Assembly (NCBI RefSeq): GCF_001949145.1
Contig: NW_019091371.1
Span: 1,994,111-2,009,325, forward strand
Length of the DNA: 15,215 nucleotides
From: Acanthaster planci
Taxonomy: Eukaryota > Echinodermata > Asteroidea > Valvatida > Acanthasteridae
Direction: 5' to 3'
Positions 8,521-15,215 of the stretch are shown piece by piece. Each line of letters opens with the position of its first letter. Within the stretch, counting starts at the first letter, position 1. The translations under genes were made by a program, and so were the position numbers. The notes below the pieces were generated by a model that saw nothing but the letters and a program-made list of their open reading frames with translations, ran no database searches and had not been told where the DNA came from.

Positions 8521-10240
8521 AGTCTAAGCCGAGCTGCCGAGGAGTTCAGATTGGATCGACTGACACAACTTTGGCACCGGAATTTAGGTAATGTGTAGAC
8601 GATTGTGACTGAATCGTTAGTTTATCTTGGATTGTGCATAAGGACTGGGTACTGACGGGACGTTTGTAATTAATTCATGTGAGTACATGAGCCGGTACTG
8701 TACCTTTACTTACTTTTGCGACAGGATATCTCGGTAGGGCGACGGGGTGTGCGATGGGTCCTCATGCCCCCTCCTTGCCGTTTGTAAATGTTCAACATTA
8801 GTTTGTTAGGGTACCTCACGCATTGAGGAAGTGAGTGGAAGTGAATAAACCTGCTAGAAGTAGATGGTATCACACATATCTTTTCCAGGCGTGCCATTTC
8901 GTTCAGAGTCCTTTGTCCGGGCGGTATATTTCCACCCAAACGGACCCAGGCCCTGGCCAAATCACGCGTGAGCGGCGCCGCGACCGGGCTGAGTGGCCCG
9001 GCGAGCCAAGGGTTCGCGGACTACGGAGGAGAAACCGCCACACTACTATAATTCTGACATGGAAACGACTGGAGTCAAATAACAGCTAAGATCTACCCCA
9101 GTATTCTCCATTCTGGCTCCGCCTTGTGGTGGCGACGGAGGTCACGGTATAACATTACGCTATGAAGTCCCACAAAAATCATATCGTTTTGGAAACTCGG
9201 AAAAAAATTTCAGCACGGCGACACGACACAACACGAGAGCAAAATGGTATTCTTTGTTTGGGAGAGAAATAATGTATTGGCAGTTGACCATTTCGACGTA
9301 ATATAGAGTCAACATCAATAGTTCATTGTCAGATAGAACCAAGACCAGGGAACCATTTTTGGAAGGAGAGTAGGTTTTATCCTTGCAATGTAAAACAAAC
9401 AAGAAGAGTTTTATGCAACCAAAATGTGTCTGAGAAAAATTAGTTCTGCTACCCTTTTTGGCAATTATGTTGCCGTCCAGCCGGAGCGTACTCCTTTGTT
9501 CGACCCTGCAGTGAAAATCTATAAATTTCTATGGTTAATATGCCGTCCTGTTTTTCTATTCTCAGATTTCTACATGATGATTTTCTTATGTTGCCATTTA
9601 AGTAACGTTCACCTTTTGGTTTTCTTTCCATTTGAAATAGCGATGCTGCAGATTGTATTCAAGCCTTAATTTCTAAACTATTTTTCCAAGCAAATGTGGA
9701 ATGATATTTGCAATCTGATATTTTTTGTTGGGCTTGACGTTGATTAGTATTCTATATAGCAGACAAGTGAGCAAGATTTGTTTTTGATTGCACGCACAGC
9801 ATACTTAGATTTCACGTGATGGGAATGAGTTATAGCCTAACGTGAATGTTAATTCAACCAAACATAAAGCTGCATTACGTGCGCATGCGTCGACAACGCC
9901 CCACCGGACGGTAATGTTTTTTTTTTATCATACATTATTCGGAAATATGGAAAAATGCTTTAATTGGCAGTTTTGAAAAGAGACTAGTCTTTGCCGCCTG
10001 GTGAAAGCTTCCCCTTTTGAAATGCCAGACTTCACTTGGGAGGAAAGGGAAGATGACTTCCTCCAGAGCCACAATCATAGCCTTTATTCAAGTCGAGTTC
10101 CCCCAGCGTGCTGTGTAAAAAATATGATGCTGGACGACACCCCAAAGGTGCTGCGCACAGCCACGAACATAAAGTGCCTGTACATCTTCATGTATACGTC
10201 ATATAGTGCTGAGCATAAATGCCATTTCTCAAGCTGCCTA
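8521..10240. other. No gene recognised; includes a CpG-rich patch
   Basis: About 8960-9030 is rich in CpG (CGCGTGAGCGGCGCCGCG) against an AT-rich background, which may be a promoter fragment or a transposon end. Frames at 8706-8960, 8835-9089, 9160-9402, 9424-9669 and 10001-10273 show no family motifs. The 9424-9669 frame is hydrophobic from AT-rich codons, not convincingly a membrane protein. TGCGCATGCGTC at 9880-9891 is close to the NRF1 consensus. Confidence 0.5.
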
Positions 10241-10241
10241 C

Positions 10242-10248
10242 ATATATA
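10242..10248 (+). promoter_or_regulatory. TATA-like box upstream of the candidate secreted-protein gene
   Basis: ATATATA lies about 25-35 bases upstream of where a transcript would start to give a short first exon ending at the GTAAGT donor, 10302. There is no experimental support. Confidence 0.25.
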
Positions 10249-10269
10249 CTGTACATTGCCGACACATTG

Positions 10270-10301
10270 CTGACGCGAGCGAAACTCTGCAAGCTAGATC
10301 T
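10270..10301 (+). other. Possible noncoding first exon ending at a GTAAGT donor
   Basis: The sequence AGATCT is followed by GTAAGTTTC at 10302, a strong 5' splice-site match. The exon start is only inferred from the TATA-like box. It would splice to the AG at 10847-10848. Confidence 0.25.
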
Positions 10302-10848
10302 GTAAGTTTCACCTTTCGCATGTGTTTTCAGACGCCCTATATCGTTTTAACATAATGATCCTTGTTTTGGGTTGTATCTTTGTCCGGGGCTGGTGTGCTG
10401 CTCTACGTAAATGTCTTGACCTAATGCGGTCGTTGGCTAGGGGTGATCTCCTCTTGTGGAACCGTTACTATCGTTGTTCTAGCATGGCGGTAGGGTTCTA
10501 GCTGTGGGGTATGGCTTGAAGCTGTGTTTTTATCGTCGACCAAACGAGGAAGGAAGTCCACAACATATACCGATATTTTTGAACCTGCTTTGCAGACATG
10601 TTTCGTTCCAACTTCCAGTGAACGTCGAAATTATATCGTAAATACCCAGTGTGAAAGACAGCGATAGATGCTTATTCTGCACGGTGTTTTTATGCTTGAA
10701 TATAAAAATCACTTTTTTGATGAACCTTTTTGTATCAGCTTATGCAAAATATACGCTTCCTGTCCAAACTTTTGAATTCGCAATACAGCCGTTTTTATAG
10801 ACATTCTCTTAACTAGGTTTTCTCAAATGCTCTGCCTATGTACTGCAG

Positions 10849-10929
10849 ATAAAATTAATTGCGGATTTTGGATCAGCCAGCTTGGATCAGCCATGAACAT
10901 CATCCTGACTGTGATTCTATCTGCCGTGG
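10849..10929 (+). CDS. Candidate signal-peptide exon of a small secreted protein
   Basis: The exon is bounded by a plausible acceptor (TGCCTATGTACTGCAG, ending 10848) and by GGTAAGTG, with GT at 10930-10931. Translation could start at ATG 10893: MNIILTVILSAVG, a short hydrophobic run like the start of a signal peptide. The exon breaks after the first base of a codon (phase 1), the usual phase after signal-peptide exons in animals. The ATG directly follows an 11-base direct repeat (TTGGATCAGCC at 10868-10878 and 10882-10892). There is no n-region Arg or Lys, and the hydrophobic stretch is short, so chance is a real alternative. The proposed continuation is the exon at 13294. Confidence 0.35.
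10868..10892 (+). repeat. Direct repeat TTGGATCAGCC x2
   Basis: Two identical 11-base copies are separated by AGC and sit immediately upstream of the candidate ATG at 10893. Confidence 0.9.
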
Positions 10930-11642
10930 GTAAGTGTATGCACTGAACGGATTATTGGTCTATATTAATGACCAGTATACAGTTGGGGCAAAAGGATTAC
11001 ATACACTTGGTAGAAAAAACAGCTTTCCTCAACTTTTCACTGTTTAAAAAAAAAATTGCCAACTTTTTTTATGTGGTCACTTCAACTTAAAATACTCGGT
11101 GACAATAATATTGACCCCACATACAGAAAGTGGCACTCGATATTAGTAAAAATTTAACTTGTTTTGTAAATATAAACATCTCTAGGTGTTTTTACCTGAC
11201 GCATACACCAGTTACATTAAGCAGAGACCATGTTGTCAGTCCTCATGAAAAGAAAAGTTGGTAGGAATGGGTGAAGTTGTGAAATTTCAGGAAACTGTTT
11301 TTGTTCTGCCAGGTGTATGTTAAGCCTTTTGCCACGTCTGTATTTCATGGACGTCCCGGAGGTGGAAAGGCAAGGGGATATAGCTTGTATTCTCTCCTGG
11401 GAAAAAAAATCAATCACAAAAAGAATTATGGGCGAAACTAAACAGTGGAATTAAAGAGGTTATTAATAAAAAAAAATCATCAATTTTCTTGAAACATTTC
11501 TTCTCTGGCCCTCTCCCGCTTGCTTATTGTCGTTTTGAGCTGATGAGTGCTTAGAAATGATCCCTCAGAAAAAAAGGGGCATAAAAAAACAATTCTTTTC
11601 TCACAAATTTCCGCTCAAGTTGAATAAAAAATCTTCATAACA

Positions 11643-11748
11643 TACATGTACATGTACATGAAGACAAGTGCATCACTCCACAGATTACCGTCAATATGGT
11701 AACTCCATAGAATACAGTCATTATAGGGACTGTACATGTACATGTACA
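11643..11748. repeat. Pair of ACATGTAC palindrome runs
   Basis: TACATGTACATGTACATG at 11643-11660 and TGTACATGTACATGTACA at 11731-11748, about 70 bases apart. A third short match (TACATGTACATA) lies near 11995-12006. Such runs are common in several marine invertebrate genomes (from memory). Confidence 0.85.
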
Positions 11749-11760
11749 CCAGGTGGGATT

Positions 11761-11769
11761 TGACCTTGA
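11761..11769 (-). promoter_or_regulatory. TCAAGGTCA, ERR/SF-1-type half site
   Basis: The minus strand reads TCAAGGTCA, the extended half site bound by NR5A/ERR receptors. It is a 9-base match, so chance is likely; listed because other receptor-type sites occur in the window. Confidence 0.2.
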
Positions 11770-12747
11770 ACTAGTGCACGCTATTGTGTGTGTGATGTGC
11801 ATCCATAGTGGAACAAGTCCAATTTATAAATAGGGTGTACGGTACAAACTTACTAAGAGGAAGTGCATAAAATACAAGAATATACATGCATTTAAGGGCG
11901 TAGGTCTACTTCTCTTGCTTGATTTTGTATTTTTGTGGGTTTTTTAACAATCCTCTACGACGATTTCCACCAATTACTCGGACGTAGGCGTACATACATG
12001 TACATATATTTACCGACACTAAAAATGGTAGCGTCCGGCGAGTTTGGAGAGCCATTGTGTCTTGGTCACACTACCGAGGCTATGCAGTTGTTTACACAAT
12101 CATTACAGCCCTTTCTTATTGTATTTCGTCCTAAAATATACATGACAAGAATTACCTATACCTACGTTTTCTAACCATATACAATAATACTTTTCTAACG
12201 AGTTCTGAGAGGGAAAATTTATTAGACAAGTACCGCGGAGAAAACCCGCGATGTGCAGCAAGGGAAAATCGTCAATCCAACGGCGCTGCTCTTAGCGCTG
12301 TTTCCATGGTAAAGTTCGTCCAAATCAGCTTAAGGTTTTCTTCAGAAGATGCGTTACGGTTTACTCCTTATTTTAGTGTGAGAAGGAAGTAGATTCCTGT
12401 TACAGCGCGCTCCCTCACCCGGGCCAATGTTACGCTCTGTTGTCCTTTCCCCAACTGCACGCCCATTCACTGTGTACCTTTTTTTATGTGGTTATAGCAC
12501 TCCCGTTTACAATGCTTTTCGGAATATAACGCTCACGATGATTCGGCGCCGAGAACCATAGAAAGCATGTAAAATGATTCTGGTCACAAAGCTCTTTACT
12601 TTGCAAAGTTAGATTCTTATAAAATAAATGCATATGAAACGGCATCACAAGGCCGCTGCAATGGGCCGTCCTCTGGGACTGCAGACAACAGTAGGCCTAC
12701 ATTGTACACAAAACATTTGGTGCCGCGGTACTCTAGGTCTATGCTAT

Positions 12748-12876
12748 AAAGTCCAGACGCGTACTCGGCCGTCCGTGTAGCACAACCGGGAGCACGTGCT
12801 CACACGTCGAAAAGTAAATAAAAAAAGTCAAGTCGTCTGGACTTTGAGTTATTAAAAAGGAAGTTCGATCCCTGGT
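12748..12876 (+). mobile_element. Hairpin-bounded, tRNA-like (SINE-like) remnant
   Basis: AAAGTCCAGACG (12748-12759) and CGTCTGGACTTT (12834-12845) are exact 12-base inverted repeats. Between them TAGCACAACCG (12778-12788) fits the pol III A box TRGYNNARNNG, and after them GTTCGATCC (12863-12871) fits the B box GWTCRANNC. CTGGACTTTGA also matches the anticodon-loop region of animal tRNA-Gln(TTG) as I recall it. The A-B gap (about 74 bases) is longer than in a tRNA, so this is not a tRNA gene; a decayed tRNA-derived SINE is the best guess. A 12-base palindrome GAGCACGTGCTC lies at 12790-12801. Confidence 0.35.
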
Positions 12877-13238
12877 CATGAAGTCACGGGATACATGATG
12901 AAATGTGTACGTAATTACAGCAAACTTAACTTGCTCTGCTGTGCCGACATTGTTATATAGGCCTATGATTATTTTCTCACTTTTTATTTATTCTCGTGGT
13001 TTATTTCTCGTTTGACACACAAATAATCAGTGTTGAGATACTATCTGTCGTATTTTGTTACCGAATCCGATTGTGTTCGACGTGACATGCCGGGATGTTT
13101 TCACTTGAATTTTCTGATGATACATCACTTTCTGCAGCCTCGTTTTTATTTTACCATTTCAAAAAGTCAGCAATTGGACTGTCCATGAATGGGTACGCAG
13201 TAGCAGTCAGGAATCTCAGGATGTCGATGTCATAGACA

Positions 13239-13328
13239 TATAAGAAAACTGGAAGACGCGCTCACCGCGCGTCCGTTTTCTTTCCAAAGGCAGGTCCCGT
13301 CACTCGTTGCTGGGACGGCGGCCATGTT
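13239..13328 (+). promoter_or_regulatory. Possible core promoter: TATA word plus YY1-type site at ATG 13324
   Basis: TATAAGA lies at 13239-13245 and GCGGCCATGTT at 13318-13328, a full match to the YY1 consensus GCNGCCATNTT, which in animals often overlaps the start of transcription or translation. The contained ATG (13324) opens a 40-codon frame ending at TAA 13444-13446, with no family motif. This competes with the terminal-exon interpretation of the same bases. Confidence 0.25.
13244..13280. repeat. Imperfect hairpin GAAAAC...GTTTTC
   Basis: Stem GACGCGC (13255-13261) and GCGCGTC (13267-13273) with a 5-base loop, extended by GAAAAC (13244-13249) and GTTTTC (13275-13280) after an asymmetric internal loop. 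It overlaps the pyrimidine tract of the proposed acceptor, so it could affect splicing, or it is a chance structure. Confidence 0.5.
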
Positions 13329-13436
13329 GGAAAGGTCAAAAATTGTAAACAGTCAAGCCGATGCCCGTGTAGAAACGGCACCGGACACGCAAGACCTGCG
13401 AGCCCACTGCGAGAATATAATTGTTACCATATTTGA
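13294..13436 (+). CDS. Candidate cysteine-rich terminal exon
   Basis: An acceptor with a pyrimidine tract (GTTTTCTTTCCAAAGGCAG, ending 13293) is followed by sequence that, entered in phase 1 from the 10929 donor, completes a Gly codon and reads 46 more residues to TGA at 13434-13436. The peptide has five Cys (residues 5, 17, 23, 25 and 43 after the Gly), a CPC word, several basic residues, and no long hydrophobic run. Joined to the signal-peptide exon the product would be 59 residues, fitting a small secreted peptide of unknown role. An odd Cys count means one is unpaired or pairs between chains. A poly(A) word AATAAA lies at 14027-14032. I recognise no family. The alternative is a gene starting at ATG 13324 in another frame. 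Confidence 0.22.
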
Positions 13437-14213
13437 AGAGCCCTAAGACTACATGTACTTCTTTGATACTAACGAAGTTGGCCCACGAGCCTGGTTCTGT
13501 TTTATCTGAAAAAGTGAAAATGTTAGGAGAATCCGATGACGATCCTTGTACGTTTTTTGCTCTATGGTTGTACAATGTACATCGTAATGGAATGCCTCAA
13601 TGCGAAGTCGTGTAGACCCCAGGGCCAGACCTCTACTTGACATTGAAACCTGGGGATTCCACTTGTACATTACACTTTGAGACTAGACTAAATGTCGGGC
13701 ACTACCTTAATTTGCTTCATAAATATAACATGATTGACAGATAGATAGTAGACAGAAAGCAATATTTCTCAGAAAATAGGCCCCATAGGCCTGCAGGCTT
13801 TTCTTCTGTTCTGCACACATTCCATTTTATTTTTACTGCACGGACTACAATTTAATGATATCCCAAACAAGGCTTATTCATTACCACAGCAGCTCACAAA
13901 ATGTGTTTAACATAGTATAGAGGTCCTAAAACTGCACTTGGATGCAAACATAGGCTACATTACCTTATGAACCTAACTTTGAGATGATGACTATTTAACG
14001 TTTTTATACACTGGTTTTAAACAGGAAATAAATGAGGGTATCAAATTGTGTCCTAATCTTTCACAGTGTGGCATATAAGACCGAAAAGAAGCCTTGTGCA
14101 CGTACTTCTATTAATGACCTTTGAACAAAACTGTTTTCTTCATCTTTTTCCTCGTGTGATATGACAATGTAGTATTCAGAGTCATTCGTTCTCCAAGGGA
14201 CCACCCCTAATTC
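13437..14213. other. No gene recognised; possible 3' UTR with AATAAA
   Basis: Overlapping short frames on both strands near 13336-13670 have no motifs. AATAAA at 14027-14032 could end the transcript of the candidate gene. TGACCTTTGAACA at 14115-14127 is a near-DR1 receptor-type word on the minus strand. Confidence 0.45.
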
Positions 14214-14374
14214 TGTAATGTAAGGCGCCCTGTAGTCCGCATACCATAGGTCAAAGGTCAGAAACGGGGTTGCAGGGAATACATAATTAGTGTTGCATGA
14301 CAGGTTCCTATCCTCAAGTCGGGCTCAGCTCATAGTATTTTGTAGAACACCGAATTAGACAATCGAGATTCACA
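14214..14374 (+). mobile_element. Putative 5' LTR of a Mag/Steamer-type Ty3/gypsy element
   Basis: The right end is fixed by the primer-binding site: CACA, two spacer bases, then TGGCGACGAGG. The nearest good left end is TGTAATG at 14214, giving a 161-base segment with TGT...ACA termini, in the short LTR size range known for this group. A perfect DR1 word lies inside (14248-14260). The left boundary is inferred because no 3' LTR is in the window to compare. Confidence 0.5.
14248..14260 (+). promoter_or_regulatory. Perfect DR1 site inside the LTR
   Basis: AGGTCAAAGGTCA is the canonical DR1 nuclear-receptor element, placed in the U3-like part of the proposed LTR, where element enhancers usually lie. 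Confidence 0.4.
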
Positions 14375-14376
14375 AC

Positions 14377-14391
14377 TGGCGACGAGGATGG
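14377..14391 (+). other. Primer-binding site for tRNA-Ser(GCT)
   Basis: TGGCGACGAGGATGG is complementary over 15 bases to the 3' end of animal tRNA-Ser(GCT) including the CCA tail, as I recall that tRNA. It starts two bases after the LTR end and about 220 bases before the gag ATG, the expected order for first-strand DNA priming. Confidence 0.8.
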
Positions 14392-14598
14392 CCAGGATCT
14401 GTTTATCCGAGCATCTTGTGGCTGACAAAAGTCGCGATCGCATAAAACTGAGTAAGTTTTGAGCATCGTTCTAACCGTTAGAATTGACAGTGCGTGTTGT
14501 CGCATGTCCGTTCAACGTTGTATAGGCCTACTGGTCTACGCACCGTGTGCATTGCTTTCACGCTGAACTGTGTCATTTTCTGCGGTACACCGATCACA

Positions 14599-15215
14599 AT
14601 GGCTACGCCAAATTTACCCGCCAGCCTTAACAACTTTTCAGCCACACACAGAGCCCTCCACAGTCGGCCTCAGATGGCGCAAGTAAATAAAGTGACTCGA
14701 AAATCTACTTATTGCTTTCAATATCGTGGATGACACACAGCAACGGGGATTGCTACTGCACTATGCAGGCCAAGAAGTTATGGACATCTTTGAGACACTC
14801 CCTGACACTGAGTCTGACTTCCCGACGGCGAAAGATCGACTTGACAAGTCCCTTCCTTTCTCCTGAACGCAACATCGAATATGAGTTGTGTTCCGAGAAT
14901 CCAAATAAGCTCTGAAAGAAACAGTTGGTGATTTTCACACCCGACTCCAACAGCTGGCACACAAATGCGAGTTCCATGACCGGAACTCCGAAGTCAAGTC
15001 GCTAGTCGTTCGTGGTTGTTCATCCTCCAAGCTTCGCCGCTCTGCCCTACGTGAAGCAGAGTTTTCTCTCTCCAAATTGCTTACCACTGCACGCGCCTAT
15101 GAGCTCGCAGACAGTCAGGCCCAAAGCATGGAACAACACCCTGGCACCAGTACGGAAACAGTGCATAAAGTACACACTTCCAAACAGCCACATCTACCCA
15201 GTGGGCACACGACGC
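14599..15215 (+). pseudogene. gag: Ty3/gypsy (Mag/Steamer-type) gag, frameshifted, runs off the edge
   Basis: ATG 14599 starts MATPNLPASLNNFSAT. The frame shifts near 14645-14660, and in the new frame TAA and TGA interrupt a WRK...LENLL block. Then come NIVDDTQQRGLLLHYAGQEV and DIFETLPDTESDFPTAK, typical of the capsid N-terminal domain. Another shift near 14855 brings SPERNIEYE, and one near 14910 brings TVGDFHTRLQQLAHKCEFHD. From 14912 the frame is open to the end, with VRGCSSSKLRRSALREAEFS and LTTARAYELADSQAQSMEQH, the capsid C-terminal region. Knuckles and Pol would lie to the right. Gag would form the particle around element RNA. At least three frame changes make this copy non-functional. 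Confidence 0.85.

Larger units (their letters stand above)
10302..13293 (+). other. Putative intron sequence, no other gene recognised
   Basis: Apart from the candidate exon at 10849-10929 and the repeats listed separately, this AT-rich stretch has only short, motif-free frames (10530-10712 minus, 11217-11417 minus, 11935-12174 plus). I see no Pol, Gag or conserved domain words. Confidence 0.45.

Noticed and set aside
12778-12871. Functional tRNA gene
   Set aside because: The A and B boxes are too far apart and no cloverleaf or acceptor stem can be drawn.
13336-13670. Minus-strand frames of 73-79 codons as genes
   Set aside because: No motifs are seen, the frames overlap on both strands, and there are no flanking signals.
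1-15215. CRISPR array, bacterial operon or phage module
   Set aside because: No spaced identical repeats, Shine-Dalgarno-led gene series or long open frames occur anywhere.

Overview
The window looks like nuclear DNA of a marine animal. No frame stays open for the length of a bacterial gene, GT-AG splice-like signals occur, and the recognisable proteins are decayed Gag and Pol pieces of metazoan LTR retrotransposons (BEL/Pao and Mag/Steamer-type Ty3/gypsy). Clustered ACATGTAC palindromes and AGGCCTA words fit a marine invertebrate, perhaps a deuterostome; that is a guess from word use, not an identification.

Layout. (1) Positions 1-3968, minus strand: a BEL/Pao element reading gag, protease, reverse transcriptase from right to left, with a direct duplication of the zinc-knuckle to RT segment. 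Copy B lies at about 1360-2951 and copy A at 1-1320, joined across a single N at 1359. The window starts at the base equivalent to that junction. The copies carry different disabling mutations, and both stop just before the RT catalytic YxDD motif. (2) 3969-4739: no gene recognised. (3) 4740-6024, minus strand: a broken Ty3/gypsy Gag with capsid and CCHC knuckles, interrupted by non-gag sequence that may include a short LTR. (4) 6025-10240: no recognisable protein, but a possible MITE (7195-7640), a G-rich diverged repeat, near-palindromes, a nuclear-receptor-like DR1 site and a CpG-rich patch. (5) 10240-14035, plus strand: the best hint of a host gene. It has a TATA-like box, a splice donor, a signal-peptide-like first coding exon with a GTAAGT donor, and a possible cysteine-rich last exon 2.4 kb downstream. 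All of this is prediction. A hairpin with pol III A- and B-box words (12748-12876) lies in the putative intron. (6) 14214-15215, plus strand: the 5' end of a Mag/Steamer-type Ty3/gypsy element, with a short 5' LTR, a primer-binding site matching the 3' end of tRNA-Ser(GCT), a leader, and a frameshifted gag running off the right edge.

No intact protein-coding gene can be called with high confidence. The strongest calls are the three retroelement remnants, the tandem duplication and the tRNA-Ser primer-binding site. The most speculative but interesting call is the small secreted cysteine-rich protein gene.
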